Source: Bromus sterilis
Taxonomy: Eukaryota > Streptophyta > Magnoliopsida > Poales > Poaceae
Length of the DNA stretch: 64,000 nucleotides
Direction: 5' to 3'
Assembly (NCBI GenBank): GCA_950022295.1
Contig: OX465597.1
Location: 402,633,016 to 402,697,015 of the forward strand
Position numbers and translations under genes: made by a program. The first letter of the stretch is position 1. Each line of letters starts with the position of its first letter. The notes under the pieces were generated by a model that saw nothing but the letters and a program-made list of their open reading frames with translations, did no database searches and was not told where the DNA came from. Positions 33,233 through 46,000 of this stretch are shown here, one piece after another.

Positions 33233-35866
33233 TCATGGTACCTTTACTTTAATGGATATTGTCCCCACCATGATGGTTTTGTATTTGTGGTGCACATGTA
33301 GAGGACAATCCCATTCTCCAATCTTCACGGTCTCGATATTCTCTATTGAGTTAAGGCCATGCCTTTTGTCAATCTTCGTCGGAAAATACACCGTGTGTTC
33401 TTTATCGTTCACATTGAAAGTAACCTTTACTTTATTGCAATAAATAATAGCACCTGCGGTGTTAAGAAAAGGTCTACCAAGAATAATAGACATGCTCCCA
33501 TCCTCGGGCATGTCAAGCACAATAAAATCAGTAAGGATTAAACAATTAGAAACTTCGACGGGAACATCCTCACAAATACCTATGGGAACAGCTGTTGACT
33601 TGTCAGCCATCTGAAGAGAGATATATGTAGGGATTAGTTTTTCTAAACATAATCTCTTGTAAAGAGAAAAGGGCATAACACTCACTCCTGCTCCAAGATC
33701 ACATAAAGCAGTCCTGACATAATTATTTTCTATGGAGCAATGAATGGTGGGTATACCTGGATCACCAAGCTTCTCAGGAATCTTGCCACTAAAAGAGTAG
33801 TTAGCAAGCATAGTAGATATTGCTTCATTAGGAACTTTTCTTTTATTAGTAACAATATCTTTCATATATCTCGAATAAGGAGGTAACTTAATAGGATCAG
33901 TCAAAGGAATTTGAAGACAAAGAGGTTTCATCCACTCACAAAACTTACTGTAATGCTCTTCTTCTTTAGTTTTGAGAGACTTACCAGGAAAGGGCATGGG
34001 TTTCTGTACCCATGGTTCTCGTTTCTTCCCATGTCTTCTTGCGATAAAATCTTCTCTAGTGTATTTCTTGCGTTTGTCGGGTGCTTCTTCTTCTCGAACT
34101 TCGGGTGGATCATTCTTTTCACCATCCTTTTCAGGCTCAGCACCGTCTTCAGTCTCAGCATCAGAGGTAGATATACTATTTGGATCATTGGAATTGTCAG
34201 CTTCTTTGTGCTTCTTATTCTTGTTCGAAGAGCTAACAATTTCTTCTTCCTGTATTTCAGAATCTTGCTCGATCCTCTTCGGATGCCCCTCCGGATAGAG
34301 AGGATCTTGAGTGCTAGTTCCTCCTCGGGTTTTAATCCCGAAGGCCTGTATATCCTGTTTGGCATTATTAGCAAGAAAATCTTTTTGCACATTAGAAATT
34401 TGATCAAGCTGAGTTTGAACCATATGAAAATGCTTCACAAGACATTTAACATCATTAACTATTCTACCTAGAACATCAAGCAAGCTTTTGATAGCAAGGG
34501 AATTATTATGCAACTGACTTTTTATCCTCTCATTAAAGTGATTTTGCTTCATAATAAAATTATCATGCTCATCTAAACATTGATCAGGAGGCTTACCATG
34601 AGGGATGTCACTTGCATTGAAATATAAAAGAGAGTGTACCTCTACCATTGGAGGGTGAGTGGTAGGCTCACACAACTTCTCAATAGGGGGTAGATTCTTT
34701 ACGTCTTCAGTTTTAATACCCTTCTCTTTGATAGACTTTTTTGCTTCTTGCATATCTTCGGGGCTTAGGACAAGCATGCCCCTTTTCTTTGGTGGTGGAG
34801 GTGGTTCAGGGACGGACCAATCTTTGTGGTTCTTGGCAATCTTGCCCATTAATTCTTCTGCATCGTCCGTTGTTCTTTTCCTGAAAACACAACTAGCACA
34901 ACTGTCCAAATAGGATCTGGATTCATCAATTAGACCAGCATAAAATATATCAATTAATTCATTCTTAGGGACTCCATGTCCTGGTCTAGCCTGTATCAGA
35001 CTGCAATACCTCCCCCAAGCTTTAGGGAGGTTCTCATCCTGCAACTGTTTAAAGTTATAAATTCTTCGTAAAGCAGCATGTTGCATATGAGAAGGAAAGT
35101 ACTTATCAACAAAAGAGTGAGCTAAGTCTTGAGGACTCCTAATGGAACCACATGGTAGTGCATCATACCATGTTTTAGCACCTTCCTTTAAAGAGAAAGG
35201 AAGAAGCTTAGTAACATAGAAATTTCGTATCTTCTCATCTGTAGTAAACAAGCCACCTAACTCAGTGAGTTTGGTCAGGTGTGCAATAGCATCATCATTT
35301 TATCTGCCATAAAAGGGGTCAGGTTCAACCATAGATATAAGTGAAAGGTCAACAGAGAAATTATAATCAGGATCATTGATGCATATGGGAGATGTAGCAA
35401 ATTTAGGATCAGGAACGGTCTTGTTCTTCAGGGAGTGTTTTTCGAGAAGCTTCTTAATAGCATCAGGGTCAGAGTCGTCAAACTCTGTTAGCTCCCTGCA
35501 TAAATCATCATCAAGTATAATATAATCATCATCAAGGAGTCTTTCCTTGAGTTTACTCAAATCAGGATAAGTGTAAGTTCCATCAAAAGGATAGCAAGTA
35601 TCAGGAATTTCGATTCCAGATTTTATTACAGCAGCGATCTGTTTCTTAAGAGCGTGACTAAGTGAACCAATATCATCAAGAATAGTAGAAGCATCATCAA
35701 AAGTATCGGACATAGTAACAGATTCAGTAGAGGCATCATGGGGTGGAGGTGAAGCAAACTTACTCATAACTGAAGGTGAATCAAGGGTAGCACTAGTGTT
35801 CAGAATAGTACCTTTTCTTGTACGGGATGGTAAGATCGGGACCTTGGGGTCTTCTTTCTTACCCAT
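33233..35866 (-). pseudogene. Athila gag and aspartic protease of element E, one nonsense codon
   Basis: One frame of about 877 codons runs from an ATG at 35866 and is interrupted only by a TAA at 35300-35302. The N-terminal part is acidic and unlike capsid. Gag proper begins near LFTTDEKIRNFYVTKLLPFS and has AKTWYDALPCGSI, SFVDKYFPSHM, NFKQLQDENLPKAWGRY and ELIDIFYAGL, the Athila gag pattern. A charged linker follows. The protease has ALCDLGAGVSVMPFSLYKRL and IILGRPFLNTAGA, where D-L-G-A replaces D-S/T-G, as is usual for Athila. It ends at 33233 without entering RT. Gag would form the particle and the protease would process it. The PBS lies 57 bp upstream of the ATG. Confidence 0.85.
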
Positions 35867-35923
35867 AGCAGATAAATTGCATCAGGTAAAATACTTCAAG
35901 TAGACTTGTGAATAAAGCTATGC

Positions 35924-35941
35924 TCCCCGGCAACGGCGCCA
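35924..35941 (-). other. Primer binding site of element E, tRNA-Asp type
   Basis: tccccggcaacggcgcca on the plus strand, eleven bases from the LTR end at 35953. Confidence 0.9.
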
Positions 35942-35952
35942 GAAAACGGGCT

Positions 35953-36588
35953 TGATAACCCACAATTGCAAGGGATCGAGATAGTCTTCGCGGGTAAGAA
36001 TAACCCAATTTATAGATTCGACTTGGGGCAAGGCACACAGAAAAGCAATGATCATCTAGGCATAAATTAAACATCAGGCATGTACCCCATAGGTAGTTGT
36101 ACGTGCTTGCAATAAGAACTTGCACAACCTATTTTGTCCTAACATCCCGCTACGAACGGGGCCAAAAGGAACTTATGGAGATTAAGGTGCTCCTATCAAA
36201 GAGCACCGGAACAAAGCATTAACAATCAATGGATACATGGAATCCTCAAACTATAATCCATCCCCTTTGGTGTCCCAAGCTGTCACCTTTGGGATCGCCG
36301 GTTCTGGACTATAACAGGTGCATGCAACTCATAGATAGGATCAAGAACACAAATATATTCATGCAAAAACATAGGGTTCAGATCTGAAATCATGGCACTC
36401 GGGCCCAAAGTGACAAGCATTAAGAGCAACAAGTTGAAGCAAAGATGATAAACAACAATCTAGATGATAGGCAACATGCCCCAACAATCTGATAAACTAT
36501 TACATGATCTAACTCATCCAATCCCTACCATCCCCTTTGCCTACAGCAGGGAATTACTCACACATGGATGGAGAAGTCATGGAGGGAG
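35953..36588 (-). repeat. 5' LTR of element E, cut by element G
   Basis: Plus-strand TGATAACCCACAATTG, homologous to 20514-21400 but lacking 260 bp (join at about 36023; act is shared at both edges). It ends at ...catggagggag, where the G LTR begins; the equivalent sequence in the 3' LTR continues without a break near 21400. Confidence 0.85.
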
Positions 36589-38021
36589 TGAAAGTGCAAT
36601 ATATCGACCAGAGGGGGGTGAATGGGAGATTTTCAACTTTACTACCAGATTTTGGTTTTCTTCAGGACTGAAGCAATCATGAGGCTGAAGAAGTAACCAA
36701 AATCATGAAGAAATAAAACTTCACAGAATGTAATCATTAGGGCACCTCATCATAATGCAACAGAAATAAATCAATTCAGATAAGCAGAAGTGCTTCAGAT
36801 GCATAGTATGAAGACAAAGAGCATAGGGAGAGCTGAAGCATAAGAATTCAACATAGCAAATACTGAAGCTTAAGAGGTTGAAGAGATAGCACCAGAGATT
36901 GAAGACATTGGTTTGGTAGACCAGTTCAAGTTGCTGTGACAACTCTACGTCTGGTTGGAGAGGCTGAGATTCAACTCAGAAGACATAGTCTTCACCTTGT
37001 TCTCCTTGAACTAGAGTCCTCAGACTCCGTCCAGTAACTCAGGTGAGTCTTGAAGGTAGACTCCCAAAACCTTCACAGACTCAGTCACTCCGGGAAGTCA
37101 CAATTGCATCTTGACTTCCTCAGACTGAAGACTTCTACACCGGCTGGAAGATCACAGTCTTCAAGAGTAAAAAGCTTCGGATCACTCGAACCGACTTCCT
37201 CAGAAATGCTCAACTACTCAGGCTGGTGGTTTTCCTCACATAGGTTCTTCAGTTTCCTTAGAGGTGGGTTGCTCTCAAATGACAAGTGTCAGTTTTTCTC
37301 TCAGAGCAGCCAACCCACAAATGGGGCTGGGGGTGGCTATTTATAGCCTCGGAGCAACCCGAGGTGAAAGGACATAAATGCCCATGCATGCAATTACTCT
37401 CATGCCCTCGGAAATGACCGTTGCTAGACAAGTTCTAGCCTCTCACCACGCAACATGTGGCACGGTCAAAGTATTCTCTCTCCTCATGTTTTTCAGAAGA
37501 GTCGCACTGGGGATCTTCAGACTCCTCAACCGAAGTTAGTTACCTCAGTGTCCTGAAGAACAACTTCTCAGACACCCGAGGACTGAACTTCTACTGCAGG
37601 AGATTTCCTCAGGGTTCTTCTTCAGGATTTCTAATTGAGCACTTCCTCAGAAATACAGAACTCATTTTCCTCAACCCCTCCGACAGTGCGGTGATTTCCT
37701 ACGACTCAAGAAGTATAAAAAGTCTTAGCGAAGACTACGCTTCAACTTTGTTTTCAGCGCGAACGTCCTCAGGATCGTCCTCAGCTTCAGCTTCAACCGA
37801 ACGCTTCAGGATCCTGATTCCTCAGGATTTCGCGCAACTTCATTCTTCTAAAAACGCACCGATTTCTCCAATGTTCCTCAACATTTTGGGGGGTCGACAT
37901 TGGTGGTTAAACACCTCATCAGGGACTGTTCTCCTGTGTATACTCACAAACACATCAGTCCCTTAACCGTTTTTTCATCAAACTCCAAAACCTCAAGGGG
38001 AGGGCACTTGATGCACTTACA
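36589..38021 (-). repeat. 3' LTR of element G
   Basis: Plus strand TGAAAGTGCAATATATCGACC ... TGATGCACTTACA, 1433 bp. The minus strand carries tataaata at 37338-37345, a convincing LTR core promoter. No gene is supported in it; the 169-residue antisense ORF at 37457-37966 has no domain. Confidence 0.85.
37338..37345 (-). promoter_or_regulatory. TATA box in the LTR of element G
   Basis: tataaata on the minus strand in the context gaggctataaatagcc, well placed to drive element transcription. Confidence 0.6.
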
Positions 38022-38035
38022 ATCTCCCCCTTTTT
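38022..38035 (-). other. Polypurine tract of element G
   Basis: On the minus strand it reads aaaaagggggagat, abutting the LTR start TGTAAGTGC. Confidence 0.85.
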
Positions 38036-38536
38036 GGTGATTTGATGACAATCAGGTTAAGCTTCAACGGGGATAAAATTATGAGTTTGAAGAATAAAAA
38101 CTTTGAAGAACATTTGTATCATTAAGCTGGATATACTGAAGCTCCCCCTGAGGATATGCATATGAGTTGAAGAATTTTTAATATCTAAAGCATTTTGAGG
38201 TACATGAGGAGCTCCCCCTATATCCAGGCATTTTTTGAAACAGTGCATGTTATGAAGTGTTTGAGGAATTGAAACAAAACACTGAGAGAGGTGTTTGCAG
38301 AGACAATCACATGAATATATGATAAACTTGAGGAAATAGCATGAGGTAACTGAGGAATAGTATCAGGAAAACACCAAAATTACAGTTTACAACTCGTTAA
38401 AAAAATCTGAAGAACGAGAGTTGTAGCTGAAGAACCCCATAACTAAAACCCGCTTGAAGACTAACTGATTTCTCCCCCTTTTTCATAAAATGAACAAAAA
38501 GGGAAAAACTGAAGCTAACGCCCGTTTGAAGATGCT
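38036..38536 (-). other. 3' untranslated region of element G
   Basis: About 500 bp lie between the third ORF and the PPT. No gene is seen. A second polypurine string (aaaaagggggagaa) lies near 38471-38484. Confidence 0.5.
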
Positions 38537-41500
38537 TCAAGGCTGAGGTGAGTCACGCCTGAGGCAATCCGTGGCAGTGTGAGGGCAGGCAGCAGTGTCT
38601 TCAACTTCTTCATCAGTCAACTCCAGGTTTGAAGAATAAGAATCCATTGCCGGAGGAGGAGTTGTGCAGCGTCTGAATTGCCTCGGAGGTTTGATTGCAG
38701 GAATCAGAGGCTTTTGAAGATCCAGATTTGCAAGGTCTGCAGGGGTGATTACTTCTTTCATCAAGGCATCAAGATGTTGATATGTATGATGAGTGTACTG
38801 ATGTACTTTCTTCACTGAAGAATGCGTCTGAGCCATGTAGCTGAGGATTTAAGTAAACTGACGCTTCACCCAATCATGATTTCGGTCAACCTTCTGATGA
38901 AGACTAATCAGAAGCTCTCGGTCTGTCATCACTCGAGCCTGAGTTGTGTCCTCAGTAGAGGCATGAGTTCTTGTTTCATCAGTAGTTCGAGACTGAGGAT
39001 GACGGATGTTTCCACCAAGGGAATTGGTCGGGAGAACTTCTTCATAGAATATTCCTTTGCCCTTATCATTTGAAGCAATCGTATGCTGAAGCACTTCGAC
39101 AGGCGGCAGATAGGTCCTATGATTCGGATGATCAGGTTGGAAATCAATACCAGTTGTGGCTCGGATGAGATTCATGATCCATGGCGCGTATGGCTTCAGG
39201 ATATGAGGATTATGTGCTGCATCTACCAGAGTTCTGAAGAAGAAGTCAGGAACGTTGATTGGCCCAGACATGCAGAGGTTGTGGAGTATGTTCTTCATGA
39301 TGCCAATGACTTCTTCAGCAGAGGATTCATAGCCTTTAATGGGGCAGAAGGTCTTCGCCAGAATCCGATACAATGTACTTGGCAGATACAGAAGCTCAGA
39401 AACTGGAAACTTTGTGCGAGCTGGGGCTTCAGGGGCCTAAGGCTTCATGAGCATGTTCATCACGTCATCTCGAAGAATTTGAGACCCATAGGAGAAAGCA
39501 GTTGGGGAAGTGCACTGAGGCAACTCAAGAATGTCAATTGCTTCAGGAACAGTGATGGTGTAGTGATGATGCTCAGTCATCCACTCGAGGACCCAGGTGT
39601 TGATATCCAGAGGATCTCCTGAAACATACAAAGTTGCATAAAACTTTAGCACAAGCTCTTCATTCCAGTGGATGCATTCGGAGCAGAACTGAAGTAGCTT
39701 GGCATGATGCAGATCCTGAAGCACATTATTGAAGCAGGGAAGGGCTTCCATATCCATTAGAGGAATATGCTTGTGAGGAAACAGTTTGTTTTGCTTATAA
39801 AGAACTGAAGCATAATAGTTCTTCTAAGTGGCAGTCCAGAACCTCAGCAACTTTTGAGGTGGAGCAGAATGATAAGGATTTTGAATCCCCTCTTGGAAGA
39901 AACTCATGGCATTGAAGAAATCAGTAGCATCGAAGCTTGGGGTATCATCAGCTTCAAGGTCACGGAAGAATGGTTGCTTCTTCTTTGGACACAAGGACCG
40001 AGCTTGAACTGGGCCTTGAGGTGGTGTAGGCGCTTGAGGCACTTCAAGCTAAAGAGAGGCTTGAGGCTGAGGCGGAGGTGTTGAGGCTTCAGGCACAGAC
40101 GTGTTGAGGTCCTTGGGAAGACGAGGTGATGTTGCATGTTTGTCTTCAGAGCCATCCTTGGAGGCTTCAGCATGAGCATTTGTATTGTTTTGTGCTTCAA
40201 GAGGAGCATTTGTGTTGTGCTCGGCTTCAGCTTCAGTTTCAGCGACAGGGGGATCTGGCTTAGGATCAGCAGTGGTAGTTGCAGCAGCATCAGTATAAGT
40301 AGTAGTGGTTGCTGCAGCATCAGTATCAGCAGCAGTATTTGTGGGAGCACTTGTGGCTTCTGGGTCATCAGCATCAGACGCTGAGGACGATGCACCAAAT
40401 TATTCTTCAGACTGCAGAGAAGTATCAGGAAGCACCTCGGTCACGGTGGGGGAGTGAGGCTCAGGTGAGAATATAGTATGGGTGGGCGAGTTGGTCAGCC
40501 CATAATCCTCATCATGGACGCGAGGAGTTCCATGATCCATAATGTCGACGTCCATGTCCTCAACTTCAGTGATAGTCGGTGGCGGTGGGGACGGAGGAGT
40601 TGGAACAATGGGTGTTGCAGCAGGGGGTGGAGTGAAGACGATTAAGCTGCGCTGTGGATTTGGAGGTGGAGTTAAGGCATCAGTAATGAGAACGGTGGTA
40701 TCAGCGGCCTTTGATGCCGGAGGAGCTGAGGAAAGTGGTGTAGCATCAATGGGGTCCTCAACAGTAGGATTCTTCGCAGCAGGTGGAGTTGAGGGTTGGG
40801 CTTCAGGCAGGCGCTTGAGGCTTTTGGCAGAGGCAGCAGGGTGTACTGAGGAAGCAGGCTGTCGAAGCTTCACCAACTTTGTCAGCTGCTGAGACATCCG
40901 TTCCTTGGATTTGCCTATATAAGCACAGTTGGCAGCGCACTCAGTGTTGAGGCGTTGAACTTCACATTGATGCTCTATAAACTCCTGAGGAGTAACATCA
41001 GTGATAGGTTTCTTTTTGAAGTCACTGAGGACTTTCTTCAGTTTGGCCTTCAACTGTTTCTGAAGATCACGTTGATGAATCTCATTTATGAGGAACTGTT
41101 GAACATAGAACTTGATGTCTTTAGGAATGTCCAAATCATCAAGAGGAGTGTCAGGCTTGACAGACCAAATTTTGATGTATTCCAAGATCTTCTTGGGATC
41201 AAGGAGAAGCGGGATTTCTGAACCCGTTGCTTCAGCTTTGCGTCTGGCTGCAGCACACACATATTCAATCTTATCTTCTTCAGTGGCGACGAAGCCGGCC
41301 AAATCCTCAAATTCATCTTCATCATCAGAGGTTTGAGGAGTATGAGGAATGGCGCCACGCATAGCAGTTTTCTTTGGTGAGGGGCGTGGGCCGCGTTGAA
41401 GAACAGTTTTGGTCTTCAGCTGAGACTGAGGCATTGTGGTTGAGGCCTCAGGAGCATTGCCAGATTCATCAGTGCGAATCCTTGAGGAGGGGGAAGCACC

Positions 41501-42097
41501 ATCCGTGCGTTGACAAGAGGAACCGACAACTTGAGGCTTAGCTGAGGACTGCATGGAGGGCTTGATGCCAGCAGCCTTTTTGTGGTGCTGAGGCGGAGGT
41601 TGTGGCCTGGGTTGAGCCTAAGCCTGAGGCGGAATCTGTATTGATGCAGACATGTCACGGACCAGATCCTTGACACGACTGCGACTTCGCTTGAGGTATT
41701 GCTCATATGCCTCAGGAAAGTCATCAGGAGTGTGCATTGTTGTGGGATCAGGAATGACGCCTGGTGCAGGTGGAGGTCGAGCCTTGATACCCAAGGTCTT
41801 CAGCGGCGGATTGACAGCAAACATTTCTTCATGTTGAGGATTAAGCCATTGATATGCCACCCAATGCTTGGCCCATTCTCTTGTGATCTTCTGGACCCTT
41901 TTCTTATGATAATCAGCAGTTTCACGTTCGGGAGTCTTCAGCTTCTCATAGAGCTCAGGAGGTAGGTCTCTAGCAGTATCAGTGAGCTTACGCCGAGGAG
42001 CCATTTTCTTCAGTAGTGGATACTGAGGAATGGTTCGTTCAAGCTGAGCTGCAAATGAAGTGAGACTATGAGAACCATATGATTCCTCGGCAGACAT
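38537..42097 (-). pseudogene. Long third ORF of SIRE-like element G, one frame with several stops
   Basis: About 1187 codons stay in one frame from 42097 to 38537. They are broken by stops at 41618 (TAG), 40400 (TAA), between about 40045 and 40400, 39824 (TAG), 39437 (TAG) and 38849 (TAA). The N-terminal third is basic (MAPRRKLTDTARDLPPELYE, then REWAKHWVAYQWL). The middle has a charged helical part (LQKQLKAKLKKVLSDFKKKP) and a Pro/Thr/Ala-rich stretch. The next part (about 39440-39760) reads LVLKFYATLYVSGDPLDINT, similar to the plant retrotransposon domain often called Transposase_32 or plant mobile-like. The C-terminal part (38850-39370) is conserved in style but unidentified. Its position after pol is that of the SIRE env-like gene; no signal peptide or membrane anchor is visible. 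Confidence 0.65.
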
Positions 42098-43082
42098 GTA
42101 CCTGTGACAGAGTTAAGTTGCGAGGGAAGTGGGGTACGGTTATATGCGTTCATGAGGAATAGGCTGAAGAAAGCTAATGAATAAGGCATAGGAATAGGTC
42201 TCAGAAATCTAGCAGGACATTTGAGGATTAAATGGCTTGAGGACACAACAGTACTGAGGAATGAGACACTGAGGAATACGCATACCAGAACTGAGGCGAA
42301 TGCTGAGGAACCACGAGCCTTCGTCCCCGGCGACGGCGAACTCCGGCGACGTTAGCACGAGAGCTTGAGGAGCTCAAGGGCGGCGCGAGAGTGAGAAAAG
42401 AGGTGGGTGGAAATGACCGGGGGGGTGGGTAGAGGGCTATTTATAGAGGGGTGAAAGATGAGGGGTTGCGAAATTTGTGGACCAGATTGCCCCTGATTGT
42501 CGGGATCCTCAGTGGATGTCCTAATGGTGGATAAGCACGACGTGTGGTAAAATCGCAACAAATTGAAGACGGTTGTAACTGTAAATCCTTGATTATAGGA
42601 ACTTGAGGACAAAGTCTGAGGGTGAAGACAAATGGTCTCAGGCTGATGATGAAGACAAATGGTCTCAGCCTGAGGAATACAAGATTTCCTGATGAATGCA
42701 TATGAGATAGACAGATTAGATAAGTGAGCACAGAGGGACGGGTCCGATCACATTCACCTCGATGAAGAAGCAAAAGCTGAAGAACAATAACTATAGGTGA
42801 ATGCTGTTGAGGACAAACACGGAAATCATCAGTAATGAAGATTTCAAATCCTGAGGAAGCTGAGGAACAACAAATCCTGAGGTGTTTGGGCGGTGGCGCT
42901 ACCCAGCTTATAGGGAATGCGACACTTGATACCATACAATTGTCGTATGGATCTTGAGTCAATTCCACGTTAATTTCTTCACACTTAGCAAGGTAGTTCC
43001 TCATGATTTGAGGAGTACGACGCATCGTGTGTTGTACATCAGGATTCTTCAATATTGTTTAAGCGTTAGGATGTGTGTCCAT
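42098..43082 (-). other. Spacer between pol and third ORF of element G
   Basis: About 1 kb. A 203-codon minus-strand ORF (42441-43052) overlaps it but has no recognisable domain and biased composition, so it is not called. A GC-rich stretch near 42320-42430 with ggcgacggcgaactccggcg may be regulatory for the third ORF; this is speculation. Confidence 0.4.
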
Positions 43083-46000
43083 TCACTGGACGTTTGAGGA
43101 ATCTAAGATATTTAGCTCACACCTTAGAGTGCTAAATCGCTTCTCATCCAAAGGCTTAGTGAATATATCAGCAAGTTGGTCTTCAGTCTTCACGTGGCTG
43201 ATGACGATATCTTCCTTCAATACATGATCCCGAAGAAAGTGATACCGAATCTCAATATGCTTCGTCCTCGAGTGCGGTACTGGATTCTGAGAGATCTTGA
43301 TGGCGCTCTCATTGTCACATAGTAGTGGTACTTTCTGCAGGTTGATGCCGTAGTCCTTCAGAGTTTGCTTCATCCAAAGAAGCTGTGAACAGCTAGCACC
43401 AGCAGCAATGTATTCAGCTTCAGCAGTGGAGAGGGAGACGCAGTTCTGCTTCTTCGATGACTAGCACACTGGAGAACGTCCGAGGAAATGACATGTTCCT
43501 GAGGTAGACTTCCGATCCACTCGATCTCCAGCATAATCTGAGTCTGAGTACCCAACGAGATCCAGCTGTGTGCCTTTTGGATACCATAAGCCTAGCGACA
43601 GGGTGTGAGCCAAATATCGAAGAATTTGTTTCACCGCTTGGTGATGTGATTCCTTAGGTGCCGCTTGGAATCGGGCACACATTCAAACGCTTAACATTAT
43701 ATCAGGCCTAGATGCACATACATATAGCAGAGAACCTATCATGGAGCGGTATACCTTTTGATCGTAGTCCTTGCCATTTTCATCAGGGCCAAGTTGTCCA
43801 TTTGTAGGCATTGGTGTCTTGATGCCCTTGCAGTCTTGCATCCCGAATTTCCTCAGGCACTCCTTGAGGTACTTCTCCTGAGAGATGAAGATGTCGTTGC
43901 GTTGTTGACGAATTTGAAGCCCTAAGAAGAACTTCAGTTCGCCCATCATGGACATCTGATACTGTTCACTCATCAAGAATGCAAATTCTTCACTGTATTT
44001 CTTGTTAGTGCATCCAAATATTATGTCATCAACATAAATTTGACATATGAATAATGCATCATCATATCGTTTTGTGAAAAGAGTTGGATCGAGGGAACCA
44101 GATTTGAAGCCCTTGCTGATGAGGAAGTCCCTTAGTGTGTCATACCAAGCCCGAGGGGCTTGCTTCAGTCCATAGAGGGCTTTCTTCAATCTGTACACCA
44201 TATCAGGTTTCTTTGCGTCTTCAAAACATGGAGGTTGAGCAACATATACTTCTTCCTCGATATTACCATTGAGGAAAGCACTTTTCACATCCATTTGATA
44301 TAACTTGATATTATGATGGTTAGCGAATGCAAGCATAATACGAATGGACTCAAGTCTAGCAACAGGAGCGAAGGTTTCACCGAAGACGATCCCCTCGACT
44401 TGTGTATATCCTTGAGCTACGAGACGAGCTTTGTTTCTGATGACTTGTCCATCTTCATCGAGTTTGTTGCGGTAGATCCACTTCGTGCCGATGACATTGT
44501 GAACTCCAGGATCAGGACGTTTGACTAATTCCCAAACATCATTCAGTTTGAACTGAAGAAGTTCGTCTTGCATTGCCTGAATCCATTCCGCTTCTTGGAA
44601 TGCTTCGGTGACTTTGGTGGGCTCTGAAATTGATACAAATGAGAAATGCCCACAAAAGTTAGCTATACGATTAGCTCTTACACGAGTAAGAGGACCTGGT
44701 AGGTTGACGTCAGCGAGGATTCTGTCCACTTGAACTTCATTTGCCACACGAGGAAGTCGAGGAGGATGATCTTGAGGCGCATCTTCGTCACTGTCGTCAG
44801 ATTCATTTGCATCTGCTTCAGGTGCTTTAGGAGCTTCAGGGGTATCAGGAGCCTCAGGATCAGGATCGTCATCAGGATTTGGATGTTCTTCAGGAGCAGG
44901 AGGTATGTGGATTTCTTCAGGATGATCCACAGGAATGATATCACCAGCACCTATCTTCTTGATCTGTTCTTCAGGTGGTGCTTCATCTAAATCATGTGGC
45001 AGGTGCTCTCTTTGGGAGCCATCAGATTCATCAAATCGCACGTCTACAGTCTCAACAATTTTATAATGACTAATATTGAAGACTCTGTAGGTGTGCGAGT
45101 TGATACCATAACCAAGCATGAAACCCTCACATGCTTTGGGTGCAAATTTGTACTGGTGATGAGGATCACGAATCCAGCAAGGTGCACCGAATACCTTGAA
45201 GTAACTTACATTAGATTTCTTACCGACCATTAACTCGTATGATGTTTTATTGAAGAACTTGTGAAGATACACTCGATTGACGATGTGGCAAGCAGTGTTG
45301 ATAGATTTAGCCCACCACTTGAGTGGAGTATTGTACTCAGCCAGCATCGTGCGAGCCATCTCGATGAGGGTTCAGTTCTTCCTCTCAACAACTCCATTTT
45401 GCTGAGGAGTGTAAGGCGCAGAGAATTCATGAGTGATTCCCGAGTCATCGAGGAATTCTTCCACACCGAAGTTCTTGAACTCAGTGCCGTTGTCGCTTCG
45501 AATGTGCTTGATCTTCAGGTTGTAGTTGTTCATGACTCGCAGGGCGAAGCGCTTGAGGATTGCTGGGGTTTCTGACTTATAGAGAAGAAAATGCACCCAA
45601 GTGTATCGTGAGAAGTCATCAACAATAACAAGACCATACACATTACCTCCAAAGCTTGAATACTTTGGAGGACCGAATAGATCCATGTGAAGCAATTCCA
45701 GAGGTCTTGTAGTAGTCATGATGGTCTTGGCAGGATGCTTGGCCTTGGTCATCTTTCCAGCTTCGCAAGCACCACATAGCCGGTCCTTCGTGAATCTGAT
45801 TTCCTCAATTCCGAGGACATGTTTCTTCAGTACCATCTTCTGGAGATTCCTCATTCCAGCGTGGCCGAGTCTTCGATGCCATAGCCAGCATTCTGAATCT
45901 CGAGCCATGAGGCATGTAGCAACCTGAGGACCTTCAGAGAAATCTACAATATATAGATCACCTTTCCTAACTCCACTGAAGACAATGGAGTTATCGCTAA

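Larger units (their letters stand above)
20514..36588 (-). mobile_element. Element E: Athila-type retrotransposon lacking RT and integrase, split by F
   Basis: On the minus strand the order is 5' LTR (36588-35953, cut by G), tRNA-Asp PBS, gag-protease, an extra ORF, a long 3' untranslated region, PPT, and 3' LTR (29399-29250 and 21765-20514, split by F). Without F the visible part is about 8.6 kb. The gag and aspartic protease are clearly Athila, but RT, RNase H and integrase are entirely absent between protease and the extra ORF, leaving only about 0.8 kb. E is therefore a deletion derivative that would need a helper. Confidence 0.85.

Noticed and set aside
38537..42097. True envelope gene
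   Set aside because: No signal peptide, transmembrane anchor or fusion-like segment is visible; only the position is env-like.
42441..43052. 203-residue minus-strand ORF between pol and third ORF of G
   Set aside because: Frame differs from both neighbours, no motif, hydrophobic low-complexity stretches typical of chance reading.
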